64,000 nt of DNA, taken from contig NW_020126819.1 of assembly GCF_002994745.2 (NCBI RefSeq), forward strand, positions 434,001 to 498,000. The letters are read 5' to 3'. This document shows positions 1-11,929 of the stretch, piece by piece. Under the pieces are notes generated by a model. That model was given only the letters and a program-made list of their open reading frames with translations, made no database searches and was not told where the DNA came from. Both the position numbers and the translations under genes were made by a program. How positions within the stretch are numbered: position 1 is the first letter of the stretch; every line of letters starts with the position of its first letter. The DNA is from Rosa chinensis (lineage: Eukaryota > Streptophyta > Magnoliopsida > Rosales > Rosaceae).

Positions 1-1582
1 ACACAAAAGCAACCATAAATCACAATATATGAATCTGAAAATTAACAATTAATCATAAAATTTCAGAAAACAACACTTGTTCATACATATGTGTCAACTA
101 AGGCAAAACCAACGAAAATACAAAGCAAAGGTACAAGGAGAATCGGATTACACCGTGATGAAGATGAGATGAATGAAGTGATGAATGGTCTCTTGAATTT
201 CGAAAGCAATCTTCAAGGATGGTGATGGATGATGTGCACGGCTTGTCTTCTTCTTCCTTGGCCTTGCTTGAACTTCGTGGTTGCCCTAGAGGATGGAGAA
301 GAGCACGGCTAGCTAGAGAGAGTTTTTTCTGATTTTTTTCAAAGTGTAAACGTAAAAGTCTTGGAACCCTTGACGTTGAGAATGTGTGAGAATATATAGG
401 GGACGGCCCCTAGGTCTCCATGCCGTCCAAAACCCTAGAGAAACTCACGGCATGTGCTTGCTTCCTCCACATAATTTCCTCCAATGAATTCTTGCCACAT
501 AAGCCCTATGAGGTGGTGCAACCAATCACAAAATTCCAATATTAATTCCCTAAACAATTCTTGCCGAAATATATAGATAATTTCTGATTTTCTACACCAA
601 TTTCGGCAACAATATGTTTAGAGAATAAAGGGGGATGAATCTAGACTCCTTTTAGAGATTTTTGTGTTCAACACATATTTTCTTTCCTTTAAAAGCTCCC
701 TAAGAAATCTCCACGAAATCTCTTTTATTTTCTGATTTTTCTTCACGGCAAAACCCTAATTTCTCTCTTCATTATCTTTTGGCCGAATTCTCTAGGGTTT
801 GCACGGCAATCCCTCCTTTTTCTCTTGGCTTGGACGGCTAGGAGTCTTCTAGGGTTTATCTCTTGATTTATTTCCATAAAAATAGCCCTAGAAAATCTCC
901 CTAGACAATCTCCTTTTAATTTCTGATTTTCCACTTCATTTTCCTTGTTTCTCTCTTCATTTTGGACGGCAAACATCTCTAGGGTTTCTTCATTGCGTCA
1001 CAAACCCTAATTGCATGGGCTTCATGGGCCTTTGATCCAATTTGCCGAAAATCCAATGAGTCTTGAGAGTTCTTGGGCCTTGTTGCTTCAACTTCAAGCC
1101 TTGTCACCTTCCAACGTCATAACACTTCATTTTTCCATTTCTTTTTCATGATAACGTTGGAAACTTCATAGGTAAGCTTTCCTCCTTTTCGCAGGGTTTC
1201 CTGGTTGGACCAGGAAAACTTCTTTTCTTCATTTCTGCTCATTTCTGTGGCTCATTGTTCTTCATCTTTGCTCCCCTTGACTTTCGCAAGCTCCTCTTTC
1301 CATTTGTGAGTTCATTTCCACTTTTTAGCTCGGAGGTCCTGAAAATAGAAACTAATAAGAAAAATAGAAACTTTCCTAAAAGGAAAAAATGGCAACTTTC
1401 CTAAACTGAAAATGGGAAACTTTCTAAAAATGAAAAATAGAAACTTCTGAAAATGGAAACTTACTAAAAATGATAAATAGAAACTACAAAAATAGAAACT
1501 TTCTACAAACAGGAACTTTCCCAATCAAAGAATGGAAACTTTCCTAAACAGGGTTTTATTAAGGAAATAACGCAGAAAATGC
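1..1582 (-). repeat. LTR K, left part (interrupted by element A)
   Basis: This is a minus-oriented LTR of the A-like family, seen by its close similarity to the LTRs at 1583-3952, 52152-54532 and 62984-64000. Position 1 corresponds to about base 757 of the A LTR, so the start lies off the window. It breaks at about 1582 where the A LTR begins, and the last 40 bases resume at 15721-15760 with the usual CTCCTATCA end. It contains a TATA-like stretch near 390-400, several AAACCCTA-type motifs and a GAAACTTTC array at 1337-1556. Whether K is a solo LTR or the end of a full element cannot be seen. Confidence 0.85.
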
Positions 1583-3952
1583 AGATGTCGCTTTTATCGA
1601 GCGACCAATTTAACCCTGAAATGTCATTAGTAGTATAAAGTAAATAGGGATCGTTCTATTCCGGGGATTGAGGGTACACCTGTCATTATCAAACAATTAA
1701 ACAATTAAAATTAAAACAAAGTATAATATTTACAAAAATAAAACAAAATATATACATATTTACGAAAAAGGGGGGATTTTTGATTTTGGTTTTCTATTTT
1801 CGAAAATAAAAGCTAACTAAATAATTAAAAACGCAAAAACATAAAAATATAAATGGAATGTAAGAACAAAGATCAAAGTCGAAACTCATGATTAAAATTG
1901 ATTCAAGTTCATCATTGTTCATCATAGTCATGCAAGAGGAGTTGATCATGTGAAACGTTCAAAAGCAAACAATTTCCCATATTTTACTTTCAATGCTAAT
2001 TAACCTAAGTGAAAGCACCTAGATTAATTCTATCAAACATGCAATCAAGCCCTAGAAAGCTAGTCAATCATGTCATGTTTAACGCAATAAACACCTAGAA
2101 AGGCTATCAACTCAAATGTGCAACTTAGTATGAAAAAGTCCACCTAATTGCAATCTTCTTTGATTAAATTCGGTTTTTGTACAAAACCTTTACTACTTAT
2201 CGATTCAAGAACACAAAACCAAAAAGTTGATTCATGTTCTCAAATTCGTAGCAACATTCATATAAAAACCCTAAATGTTTCGAACCATTCAAGATAAACA
2301 TACAAAAGATTTCTATCATGCAAATTTAATCAAACACTCACACAAAAGCAACCATAAATCGCAATATATGAATCTGAAAATTAACAATTCATCATAAAAT
2401 TTCAGAAAACAATACTTGTTCATACATATGTGTCAACTAAGGCAAAACCAACGAAAATACAAAGCAAAGGTACAAGGAGAATCGGATTACACCGTGATGA
2501 AGATGAGATGAATGAAGTGATGATGTGGTCTCTTGAATTTCGAAAGCAATCTTCAAGGTGGAGGGTGGATGGTGTGCACGGCTTGTCTTCTTCTTCCTTG
2601 GCCTTGCTTGCACTTCGTGGTTGCCCTAGAGGATGGAGAAGAACACGGCTAGGCTAGAGAGATTTCTGAATTATTTTCTCAAAGTATAAACGCAAAAGTG
2701 TGGAAAATTCGGAACCCTTGACGTTGAGAGAAGAGAGGAATATATAGGGGACGGCTTCTAGGTCTTCAATCCGTCCACAACCCTAGCAAAGCTCACGGCA
2801 ATCTCTTGCTTCCTCCACATAATTTTCTCCAATGATTTCGTGCCACATAAGCCCTATGAGGTGGTGCAACCAATACAAAATTCCAATATAAATTCCCTAA
2901 ATAATCTTGCCGAAATATATATAGATATTTTCTGATTTCCTTCACCAATTTCGGCAACAATATACTTAGAGAATAAAGGGGGACGAACCTAGACTCCTTT
3001 GAGAGCTTTTTGTGTTCAACACATATTCTCTTTCCTTTAAAAGCTCCCTAAGAAATCTCCACGAAATCTCTTTATTTTTTTCTGATTTTTCCTCACGGCA
3101 AAACCCTTGTTTTTCTCTTCATTATCTTTTGCCGAATTCCCTAGGGTTTGCACGGCATCCCCTTGTTTTCCTCTTGGCTTGGACGGCTAGGTCTTCTAGG
3201 GTTTTATCTCTTGATTTATTTCCATAAAAATAACCCTAGAAAATCTCCATAGAAAATCTTCTTTATTTTCTGATTTTTGGACGCCTCTTCCTTGTTTCTC
3301 TCATGCAATTTCACGGCAAACATATCTTTAGGGCTAGGGTTTGCGTCACAAACCCTAGTGTCATGGGCTTTGATGGGCCATTATCCAATTTGCCGAAAAT
3401 CCAAGGAGTTCTTGGGCCTCGTTGCTTCATCTTCAAGCCTTCTCATTTTCCAACGCAAAACACATTATTTTTCCATTTCTTTTTCATGGTTGCGTTGGAA
3501 ACTTGCTAGGGAAACCTTCCTCCATTTCGTAGGATTTCCTGGTTGGACTAGGAAAGCTTGTTTCTTCATTTCTGCTCAAATGTGTGGGCCATTTTCTCTC
3601 ATGTTCGTTCGTCTTGATGTTCGCAAGCTCCTCTTTCCATTCGTGCGTTCATTTCCACTTTCTAGCTCGGAGGTCCTGAAAATAGAAACTATACTTAAAA
3701 TAGAAACTTTCTAAAAAATGAAAATAGAAACTTACTAAAAATGAAAAATAGAAACTTTCCAGAAATGAGAAATGAAAAATGAGAAATGAGAAATGAGAAA
3801 TGAAAAATGAAGACAAAAATGGAAACTTTCTACAATAAGGAACTTTCCCAATCAAAGAATGGAAACTTTCCCAAACAGGGATTTTTCAAGGAAATGGCGC
3901 AGAAAAGTGTAGGGAAATGCAGTTAAAACGTCGCATTAAAATGCTCCTATCA
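1583..3952 (-). repeat. 3' LTR of element A
   Basis: The LTR matches 13351-15720 at a constant offset of 11768. The first base is A instead of the T seen at 13351, so the terminal TG is damaged here. It ends CTATCA at 3952, directly before the polypurine tract. Small open frames inside it (for example 3277-3714) recur exactly in the other LTR and are not taken as genes. Confidence 0.93.
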
Positions 3953-3967
3953 AATTCCCCCACACTT
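3953..3967 (-). other. Polypurine tract of element A
   Basis: In element sense this reads AAGTGTGGGGGAATT directly before the LTR start TGATAGG. It is the expected primer for plus-strand DNA synthesis. The same tract borders the 3' LTRs of B, D and E. Confidence 0.9.
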
Positions 3968-4842
3968 AGCTTTTGCTAGTCCCTTAGCAAAATCAAACTA
4001 AGACACACACTAAGACTCAACGAAAATTTAAAGACTTGACAAAAACAATGACTCTATTGCCCTTCAACTATTTGTCTCAGCAATCTCTTACTTTCATAAC
4101 ACCAAGATTAGCACTTAACCAAAATTCAATGTTAGGCATTCGAGAGTTAATTAAAACACATAACTTACATATACACAAGTAGGATTTGGTTGAAACAATG
4201 GTGATGGTTTCTGTTAAGCATGTTTCAAACAAGTATGATTCAACTCCTCACAAGTTATATCCACTCTTTCTTCTATCAGATCATGGCAATGCTTAAAAGC
4301 TTATACACTCAAGTATATGTGAAAGATAGCAAGTGTATCACATAATGCAAGAAACGAAAGCACATGTATAATTTTCTTTTAAAGATCTCATGAAAGATAT
4401 CAACTACTTGCACAGATGGACCTAAGCCATAGGTTCAACTCTTGTAACTCATCTCCACATCAAGGGCTGTCCCATCTTAAGGATCAAGAAGGTCTTCTTA
4501 AAGGTTGTAATGGGGCCAAGGCTCAAGGTTTTAAGAAATGAAGGGTAAGGATTTATCAAAGTGTCCTAAAAACCTAGCAGAGCACATGTAGATGTAGAGA
4601 CCTCAAGAAATCCACCAAGGCATTGCAAAAACGTCACTTTCCCTAGAGGTAACATAAAAGGGGCCTAATGTCTTCATGTTGGGCCCAATCTTCATTGTAA
4701 ACTTCCCTTGAACTATAGTGAATGGACAAAGGCCAAATTTTTCTGTAGTGGGCCTTCAGTTCAACGTAAACTCCAAAATCACCAAGTATGGGGGACTAAA
4801 ATCCATAAACATTTTTCTTTCTTTTCTTTTTAGCCGTATACA

Positions 4843-4873
<31 letters not shown>

Positions 4874-4917
4874 CTTTTTCTCGGCTTTTTCATATATTTT
4901 TCTTTTATGGACAAGTC

Positions 4918-4930
4918 TACCCCCACACTT
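4918..4930 (-). other. Internal polypurine-like box 2 (element A)
   Basis: Plus-strand CTACCCCCACACTT repeats the 11-base core CCCCCACACTT of the real polypurine tract. The sense strand is purine-rich. Counterparts lie at 26986-26996 (E), 33867-33877 (D) and, with one base changed, about 17656-17666 (B). Confidence 0.6.
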
Positions 4931-5705
4931 TAACTTTCACCTCTTCTCAATTTTTCATCCTTAGCACCAAACCCACGAAGTATGTCTCAAAAGATAGCTC
5001 CACTAAGTTCTTAGAACAAAGGGTAGGGTTTTAACTATACTAAGCTTCATGGTTAAGGGTTTTAAGGGTGATGAATGAAAAGGCTTAATGTAGGCTCAAA
5101 GGGGCTTATCTAGGGGAGTCCCACGACGGGCACAAATGGGGACACAAGTTTATATGGCAATGGTGGTAATTCCTAGGATACCTCTATCCCTTCCAGAATC
5201 AGGGCCATGTATTGACAAACGTCTCAACAAGCACAAGAGTGAATTCTAGCATTCTCTAGTCCATCAAACTTAATCTATGGCAAGCAATCAATCAAATGAA
5301 GAATAATGAGATCATCAAAATATCGCCAAGAAAATAAGAATATATTTTTCATTTCACTCCAAGAAAAAGGGACATGGCTCAATTATCTCACATGGGCTTA
5401 TATGAATCAAAACTCATCCTAACATGCTCATATTCTGTACCAAAGTTTTCGAATCCATATCCACTACAAGGCACACATTTTTCATATATCTCAATTAACC
5501 AAAGAATACCATGTTTAAAAATCATCTCAATCTTGTGATCCTCTTTTAGTCATGATTTTAGAGATATAGAATCATCCTAGACAGTTGAAAGGGCATCCTA
5601 AGACTCAAAACAAAAACAAAAGCAACGAAAATTTTTAAATTTTTGACATTTTTTTTTTTTTTTTTTGTATTTTTCAATATATGACTCAAGATAAAAGTGT
5701 AAATC

Positions 5706-5722
5706 CCTTCCCCCACACTTAA
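5706..5722 (-). other. Internal polypurine-like box 3 (element A)
   Basis: CTTCCCCCACACTTAAA is the third copy of the core, about 230 bases past the pol stop. It is followed by a conserved block around ATTGCATTGTCCTCAATGT. Counterparts are at 27774-27784 (E), 35030-35040 (D) and 16846-16856 (B, sense strand). Confidence 0.6.
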
Positions 5723-5890
5723 ATATTGCATTGTCCTCAATGTAATCAATAAAAAGCATGCAATGAAACACTTAAGCATATAGGGATGAAATTTACGAAA
5801 ATGACTACCAACATAAAGAAAAATTGGAGAAGTAAAAGGGAGAGATAAAACAAATCTGCGTTGATGACTCCTCCACAGCTACTTCAGAAT

Positions 5891-5914
5891 TGGGTTGCCT
5901 CCCAAGCAGCGCTT
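5891..5914 (-). other. Conserved post-pol box
   Basis: In sense it is GCGCTGCTTGGGAGGCAACC plus CA, about 40 bases past the pol stop. It recurs at 35223-35246 (D), 27974-27997 (E) and 16651-16672 (B, plus strand). I recall similar boxes downstream of pol in other plant gypsy elements; its function is not known to me. Confidence 0.6.
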
Positions 5915-5952
5915 AATGTTTATAGTCTTTCAGCCTAGACTTGTACCTCCAT

Positions 5953-6531
5953 TTAATCCTCAGGGTTTGGAACGTTTTGGAGGGGTACATCCTCCACTTC
6001 ATGTTCCACAAATGCCTCATAGTAAGGCTTCAAGCGATGGCCATTCACTTTGAACTCGTTGCTTGTATGTTCACTCTTTATCTGCACAGCTCCATGAGGA
6101 AACACATGAGTGATAACAAAAGGTCCAATCCAACGAGAACGAAGCTTACCTGGGAAGAGTTTGAGACGAGAATGGAAGAGAAGAACTTTTTGACCCACAA
6201 CAAAAGTCTTTCTTCGAATCATTTTGTCATGGAATGCCTTAGTCTTATCCTTGTAAATTTTAGCACTTTCAAAGGCATCATTCCTTATCTCCTCTAACTC
6301 TTGCAATTGCAACTTCCTATGAAGCCCAGCTGCATCCATATCCATGTTGAACTGCTTCACAGCCCACCAAGCTTTGTGCTCCAACTCCACAGGTAAATGG
6401 CAAGGTTTGCCATAGATAATTCGATATGGTGACATACCTATGGGAGTTTTGTATGCAGTTCTGTAGGCCCACAAAGCATCCTCTAGACGCAAGGACCAGT
6501 CCTTCCTGTTGGGGTTCACAGTCTTCTCCAA
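5953..6531 (-). pseudogene. Integrase C-terminal part of element A pol (after a frameshift)
   Basis: This 192-residue frame continues the integrase that starts in 6516-10256. It begins just past the catalytic glutamate with EKTV and runs through [19 protein letters not shown], the [17 protein letters not shown] segment and the [12 protein letters not shown] part, which is the usual integrase C-terminal DNA-binding region. It ends NPED and a TAA. Comparison with the unbroken counterpart in D (35285-36055) puts a single-base loss near 6527, so Pol would stop early, a few residues past the catalytic core. No chromodomain is seen at the end, which supports a non-chromovirus. The protein joins retrotransposon DNA to the host genome. 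Confidence 0.9.
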
Positions 6532-9500
6532 TATCCCTTAATCTGACGATTAGAGACCTCAGCCTGCCCACTAGTTTGTGGGTGATAAGGTGTAGAAACC
6601 TTATGTGTGACATCATATCTCTTCAAGAGAGCCTCAATCGTCCGATTGCAAAAATGGGATCCTCCATCACTAATGAGAACTCTAGGCATTCCAAACCTGC
6701 TAAAGATGTTAGACTTGATAAAATCTGCAACAACCTTAGAGTCATTAGTTCTAGTGGCCTTTGCTTCCACCCATTTGGAAACATAGTCCACTGCAAGTAA
6801 GATATAGAGAAACCCAAAAGATGAAGGGAAAGGTCCCATGAAATCTATACCCCAGACATCAAATATTTCAACAGTTATTATATTGGACAATGGCATTTGA
6901 TCTCTAGGACCTAGATTTCCTGTTCTTTGGCACTTATCACAAGTTAAACAATAGGCATGTGCATCCCTAAATAATGTTGGCCAATAGAACCCAGACTCTA
7001 GCACCTTAAACGCAGTCTTCTTAGACCCAAAGTGTCCCCCACATGCTTTAGAGTGGCAAAAAGAAAGTATAGCATTATGTTCATGTTCAGGCACACATCT
7101 CCTAATCAATTGATCAGAGCAATACTTCCACAAATAAGGTTCATCCCAAACATATTGCTTAACAGTTTTCTTAAGCCTATCCTTATGAGCACGTGACATG
7201 GTATCAGGAATCTTTCTAGACACAATATAATTCACAATGTCTGCATACCATGGTTCACTTACCTGGATTCCAAAGAGTTGTTCATCTGGAAACGTCTCCA
7301 CCAGAGGGAGACGGTCTTCTGCATGCACTAAGCGACTCAAGTGGTCAGCTACCACGTTCTCACTACCCTTCTTGTCCTTGATTTCCACGTCGAATTCTTG
7401 CAAGAGTAGGATCCATCTGATGAGCCTTGGTTTCGCCTCCTTCTTGGTCATCAAGTATTTCAAAGCTGCATGGTCAGTAAAGATAGTAACTTTGGTACCA
7501 AGTAAGTAAGAGCGAAACTTCTCAAGGGCAAAGACAACTGCAAGGAGCTCTTTCTCTGTGGTGGAGTAATTCATTTGTGCATCATTGAGAGTCCTTGAGG
7601 CGTAGTAGATGGCATAGGGCAGCTTGTCCTTCCTTTGCCCTAAAACAGCTCCAACTGCATAGTCAGAGGCATCACACATTAACTCAAAGGGCAAGGACCA
7701 GTCTGGAGGTAACATGATGGGGGCAGATGTCAACAACTCCTTAAGCTTGTCAAAAGCTTCTTGACACTCCTTGTCAAAGTGGAAGGGCACATCCTTCTGG
7801 AGTAGTTGACATAAGGGTCTCGAAATCTGAGAGAAGTCCTTGATGAACCTCCTATAAAAACCTGCATGGCCAAGGAAAGAACGAATCTCTCTCACAGAAG
7901 TGGGAGAGGGTAAGTGACGCACAATATCAACCTTGGCTTTATCAACCTCTATACCCCTAGCAGAGACAATATGTCCTAGAACTATTCCTTGCTTAACCAT
8001 AAAATGACATTTTTCCCAGTTTAAGACAAGGTTAGTTTCCATGCATCGTTTCAGAATTATTTCCAGATTATTAAGACAATCATCAAAATTCTTTCCAAAA
8101 ACTGAAAAGTCATCCATGAATACCTCTATGATTTTCTCAATATAATCTGAAAAGATACTTACCATACATCTCTGAAACGTACCTGGAGCGTTGCAAAGTC
8201 CGAAGGGCATACGTCTATAGGCAAATGTTCCAAAGGGGCAAGTGAAGGTTGTCTTCTCTTGATCTTCATTTGCAATTGCAATCTGGTTGTAACCAGAGTA
8301 TCCATCCAGGAAGCAGTAGTAGTCATGTCCAGCTAGGCGCTCAAGCATCTGGTCAATGAATGGCAGAGGAAAGTGGTCTTTCCTTGTGGTTGCGTTGAGC
8401 CTCCTATAGTCAATGCACACTCTGTGGCCTGTGACTGTCCTTTGGGGCACCAGTTCGTTATCAGCATTCTTTACCACAGTGATCCCAGACTTCTTGGGCA
8501 CGACCTGAACTGGGGAGACCCACTTGGAGTCTGAAATAGGGTAGATCACCCCACAATCAAGGAGTTTGATAACCTCCTTCTTCACTACTTCCATCATTGG
8601 AGGGTTGAGACGACGTTGAGCCTCTCTAGTGGGTTTAGACCCCTCCTCTAGAAGTATCCTGTGGACGCAAGTTGTAGGGCTGATTCCCTTGATATCCGCC
8701 AATGTCCATCCTATGGCGGTCTTGTGTTGCTTCAACATTTCCACCAACTTCTCTTCTTGTGGAGTTGTTAGTGCAGAGGACACAATCACTGGCAAGGTTT
8801 CCTTGTCCCCTAAGTAGACATACTTCAAATGGTCTGGAAGAGGTTTTAGCTCAAGTTCTGGGGCCTGGACCACTGAAGGTAATGTCTTGTTAGTGGATAA
8901 CTGAATGGACAAAGGAGAAACAGACTTACCTATAAAGGGTGATGCCTCAAGGAAGGAGACGTTTTCAATGATTTTATCCTCACAAGTGTCTTTCAACTTG
9001 TCCTCTGAGATGGTGACGCCTTCCTTTGTATAGCCTACCCCACTCTCAAGGGTAGTGACTAGGGTATCCTCATGCATAACATCAAACATTTTCTGCGCAA
9101 GTTCATCTAAAATGTCAGCAGAAAAACAATCATTAACCTCTAGGGGATACCTCATGGCTTCAAAGATGTTAAAGCCAATAATGTCACCATCGAACTCCAT
9201 TGTAAGAGAGCCTTCATACACATCAATCTTCGTCCTAGCTGTCCTTAAGAAAGGACGTCCCAAAAGCAATGGAGTGGAACTTACAGGGGAGTCCTCCATT
9301 TCCAATACATAAAAATCAGCTGGGAAGATAAGATGGTTAACCTGTACAAGCACATCCTCCAACAAACCTCTAGGGTATGCATTGGATCTGTCAGCTAACT
9401 GAATGATAACATTGTCAGATTTAAGTTCCCCTAGACCTAGGGTTTCATAAACAGAGTAGGGCATAACATTAACAGATGCACCTAGGTCTAGCATGGCATT

Positions 9501-10256
9501 CTTAAATCTAGAGTTACCAATAGTACAAGGAATGGTAAAGCTTCCAGGATCCTTACACTTTGGAGGGATCTTCCTCTGAATTAGGGCAGAGACATTCTCA
9601 CTTACCTTTACCACCTCCTTTTCACGGTTTACTCTCCTAGTAGTGCAAAGCTCTTTGAGGAACTTGGCATACTTAGGGACTTGCTTGATGGCCTCTAGGA
9701 GGGGTAGGTTTACTTGCACCTTCTTGAAAGTTTCCAAGATAGCTTGGTCACTTTCATCCTTCTTAGATTGGGCGAACCTGCGTGGGAAGGGCATGCAAGA
9801 AGAAGAAGGATTAGCAATAACCGAATTCGATAAGTAAGAATTATTACCTTTGATTTCCGGTTTTGCCTTTAAAGATGAGGATGCCTTGGTCTCTTCTTTT
9901 GACGTTGCAGGGTCCTTCTCAATACCCAACTTGGTGGGTTCTTGGTCTTCCTCAATCTCTATGCTCATTTGGACCTTCTTGGGTTGCTTGGGTGGATCCA
10001 CCAATGGTCTTCCACTCCTCGTAGTCACAACTGATGCATTCTCCACATTACCCTTAGGGTTAGGTATTGTGCCACTAGGAAGCTTCCCAGTCTCATGAAT
10101 CTTGCTCATGAAGTCCACAACTTGGCCCATCTGTTTCTTAAGATCTGCAATATCCTTAGTGTGGGTCTGTTGTCCTTGAATCAAAGCTTGAGTAGAGTTT
10201 GTCAAGGCCTGGGTGGAACTAGTCAAGGCTTCCAACGTTTTGTCATAGTGAGACAT
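6516..10256 (-). CDS. pol: Pol polyprotein of element A: protease, reverse transcriptase, RNase H, integrase
   Basis: The frame has 1246 residues counted from the first Met at 10256, which is only the first Met after the frameshift from gag near 10287. Domains in order: Gag C-terminal linker (1-230); aspartic protease with LDLGAS, catalytic D257; reverse transcriptase about 530-750 with CIDYRRLN and FMDD (D715, D716); RNase H about 850-975 with D862, E903, D928 and D971; integrase zinc finger H1068, H1075, C1106, C1109; and integrase core D1138, D1197, E1233, a standard DD35E spacing. All key catalytic residues are intact. The frame ends prematurely at residue 1246 through the 6527 frameshift. 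RT copies the genomic RNA, RNase H removes it, protease matures Gag-Pol and integrase inserts the DNA. The RT type fits Athila-like elements. Confidence 0.95.
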   Translation of the reverse strand: MSHYDKTLEALTSSTQALTNSTQALIQGQQTHTKDIADLKKQMGQVVDFMSKIHETGKLPSGTIPNPKGNVENASVVTTRSGRPLVDPPKQPKKVQMSIEIEEDQEPTKLGIEKDPATSKEETKASSSLKAKPEIKGNNSYLSNSVIANPSSSCMPFPRRFAQSKKDESDQAILETFKKVQVNLPLLEAIKQVPKYAKFLKELCTTRRVNREKEVVKVSENVSALIQRKIPPKCKDPGSFTIPCTIGNSRFKNAMLDLGASVNVMPYSVYETLGLGELKSDNVIIQLADRSNAYPRGLLEDVLVQVNHLIFPADFYVLEMEDSPVSSTPLLLGRPFLRTARTKIDVYEGSLTMEFDGDIIGFNIFEAMRYPLEVNDCFSADILDELAQKMFDVMHEDTLVTTLESGVGYTKEGVTISEDKLKDTCEDKIIENVSFLEASPFIGKSVSPLSIQLSTNKTLPSVVQAPELELKPLPDHLKYVYLGDKETLPVIVSSALTTPQEEKLVEMLKQHKTAIGWTLADIKGISPTTCVHRILLEEGSKPTREAQRRLNPPMMEVVKKEVIKLLDCGVIYPISDSKWVSPVQVVPKKSGITVVKNADNELVPQRTVTGHRVCIDYRRLNATTRKDHFPLPFIDQMLERLAGHDYYCFLDGYSGYNQIAIANEDQEKTTFTCPFGTFAYRRMPFGLCNAPGTFQRCMVSIFSDYIEKIIEVFMDDFSVFGKNFDDCLNNLEIILKRCMETNLVLNWEKCHFMVKQGIVLGHIVSARGIEVDKAKVDIVRHLPSPTSVREIRSFLGHAGFYRRFIKDFSQISRPLCQLLQKDVPFHFDKECQEAFDKLKELLTSAPIMLPPDWSLPFELMCDASDYAVGAVLGQRKDKLPYAIYYASRTLNDAQMNYSTTEKELLAVVFALEKFRSYLLGTKVTIFTDHAALKYLMTKKEAKPRLIRWILLLQEFDVEIKDKKGSENVVADHLSRLVHAEDRLPLVETFPDEQLFGIQVSEPWYADIVNYIVSRKIPDTMSRAHKDRLKKTVKQYVWDEPYLWKYCSDQLIRRCVPEHEHNAILSFCHSKACGGHFGSKKTAFKVLESGFYWPTLFRDAHAYCLTCDKCQRTGNLGPRDQMPLSNIITVEIFDVWGIDFMGPFPSSFGFLYILLAVDYVSKWVEAKATRTNDSKVVADFIKSNIFSRFGMPRVLISDGGSHFCNRTIEALLKRYDVTHKVSTPYHPQTSGQAEVSNRQIKGYWRRL

Positions 10257-11611
10257 TGAAGGTCCTGAGTTCTGTTGAGGAGGGGCATGTAGGGCCTTTG
10301 AAAAGATGATCCTTGGAATGAAGGCCCTTGAGGACGTTGGAAGTTCCCACCAAGAGGATTCTGAACGTTATCATTGTTAGTCCACTTGAAGTTGGGATGG
10401 TCCCTCCATCCTGGGTTGTACGTATTGGAGTAAGGGTCATGTCTAGGACGTTGAGGTCCTCCTTGGTATCCTCCTTGATATCCTCCAATAGCATTTGCAG
10501 ATTCCCATCCTCCATTCTCATTAAGTTGAGGGCACTGATCTGTAACATGCCCTTGCATAGAGCATACCCCACAAGCTATTGTTGCACTTGGTCCCTTGGA
10601 ACTTACCACTTGGTTCATGAGTAGAGTAAGCTTATTCAGTTGGTCCTCAATTGCAGTATTCTTGCTCATCTCATGCACCCTACGAGTAGAGTGTCCTACC
10701 CCCTCGTATTGTTGAGAGTTCAAGGCACGATTAGCTATCAGCTCCTTCCCAACTGTAGGGGACTTATCCACAAAAGCTCCTCCAGCTGCAGCATCCAACA
10801 TTTGCCTTTCCAAGGGTAAAAGTCCTTCATAGAAACATGTGAGTAGGGTCTCATCCTTCATCTGATGTTGAGGACATTGTGCAAGTAAGGAATTGAACCT
10901 CTCATAGTAAGCAGCATAGGACTCATCATGGGCTTGCTCTATTCCACTGAGCTTCTTTCTAAGTGTGATGACCTTAGAAGCTGGGAAGTATTTCTCCAAG
11001 AAGGCCTTTCTCATTGTCTCCCATGAAGTGATACGTCCTGCAGGGAGTTCATATAGCCAATCCTTGGCTCTATCAGCTAGAGAGAATGGAAATGCTCTCA
11101 TCTTAAGAAGGTTCTCATCTGCCCCTTGTGGTTGCATGTTTGCACAAACAGATTGAAATTCTCGAACATGCTTGTTAGCGTCCTCCATATTAAGTCCATG
11201 GAAGATAGGGAGCTTGTGCAACAAACCACTCTTTAGCTCAAACTCTGCTTGTCTTCCAGCTGCAGGGGGAGGGTATACTATGCCTGTAGGGGGTCCTCCT
11301 TCAACAGTTGCAGTGGAAAGTTCCCTAATAGATGCCATTCTCTCTTCTTCGACTTCTTCAGGTGGTGGTGAAGGTGGTGGTGTAGAGTTGGACGAAATCA
11401 CAGGTGAAGGTGAACGTGAAGGAGGAGATGGACTTGGTGTAGGTGATGTAGACTCCTCAGAACAGTAGGTCCTCTTCCCTTGTTCGTTAAAGATATACCC
11501 TCTGTGTGTCGAAGGGGAAGGGCTTGTCTGCTCAAGAAGTGAAGGACCCTTCAAGCGAGCGAGCCTTGCTTCAATTTCCTTTAGTGTAGAGGATCTAAAA
11601 GGCTCGGTCAT
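10223..11611 (-). CDS. gag: Gag polyprotein of element A (capsid and nucleocapsid)
   Basis: The frame has 462 residues starting [10 protein letters not shown], the same start as the gag genes of F and G. The N-terminal third is serine/proline-rich (50-85). The capsid-type gag domain spans about 125-300 and contains [20 protein letters not shown] and LEKYFP. A CCHC zinc knuckle lies at C347, C350, H355 and C360, spaced CX2CX4HX4C. A glycine/glutamine-rich stretch follows. In G the frame continues straight into protease. Here a base is missing near 10287, so the last residues are out of frame and gag and pol are separated. Gag forms the cytoplasmic particle that packages element RNA. Confidence 0.94.
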   Translation of the reverse strand: MTEPFRSSTLKEIEARLARLKGPSLLEQTSPSPSTHRGYIFNEQGKRTYCSEESTSPTPSPSPPSRSPSPVISSNSTPPPSPPPEEVEEERMASIRELSTATVEGGPPTGIVYPPPAAGRQAEFELKSGLLHKLPIFHGLNMEDANKHVREFQSVCANMQPQGADENLLKMRAFPFSLADRAKDWLYELPAGRITSWETMRKAFLEKYFPASKVITLRKKLSGIEQAHDESYAAYYERFNSLLAQCPQHQMKDETLLTCFYEGLLPLERQMLDAAAGGAFVDKSPTVGKELIANRALNSQQYEGVGHSTRRVHEMSKNTAIEDQLNKLTLLMNQVVSSKGPSATIACGVCSMQGHVTDQCPQLNENGGWESANAIGGYQGGYQGGPQRPRHDPYSNTYNPGWRDHPNFKWTNNDNVQNPLGGNFQRPQGPSFQGSSFQRPYMPLLNRTQDLQCLTMTKRWKP

Positions 11612-11929
11612 TCATAGGAATCCTGAACATCATCAAAATTCAAAGAAGTTAGCAAAGTATAAAGTGAGTTAATTACAAATTAGTGATTTATACATCAACC
11701 TTACTATTCACGAGTCACTATTCACAAGTTACTATTCACGACTTTACTATTTATGATTTATACAAGTATAAAGAGAAGTACAACTTACAAACTATCCACA
11801 ATCTTTTCACAAATAAACCACGTAAGAAGTTTATACAAATATAAAATGTACAAAACAACACAATTTACAAGTGGAGGTTATGTTCAAGTATCTTATTATC
11901 TTTACAAAATAAAGTTAATATCTCAATTG

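Larger units (their letters stand above)
3968..5952 (-). other. Non-coding 3' region of element A (between pol and PPT)
   Basis: About 2 kb follow the pol stop without a credible reading frame. Athila-type elements often carry an env-like frame here, and none is seen. The region is strongly similar to the 3' regions of B, D and E. Shared blocks include the one around 5155-5215 (sense: CCTGATTCTGGAAGGGATAG) and the one around 5535-5590. It also holds T-rich runs at about 4843-4880 and 5650-5666 and two internal copies of the polypurine core. Confidence 0.8.

Noticed and set aside
3277..3714. 145-residue open frame in an LTR, repeated exactly at 15045-15482
   Set aside because: It lies in U3 of A's LTRs, is low in complexity at the end, and recurs only because the two LTRs are identical. 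No protein family is recognisable.
3649..3855. Phe/Ser-rich open frames in several LTRs (also 15417-15623, 37909-38145, 1312-1524)
   Set aside because: They are translations of the GAAACTTTC array, which explains the repeating FSFL pattern.
4718..4933. Possible env-like or membrane protein in the 3' region of A
   Set aside because: The hydrophobic stretch is a poly-T translation. No counterpart frame is kept in D, B or E.
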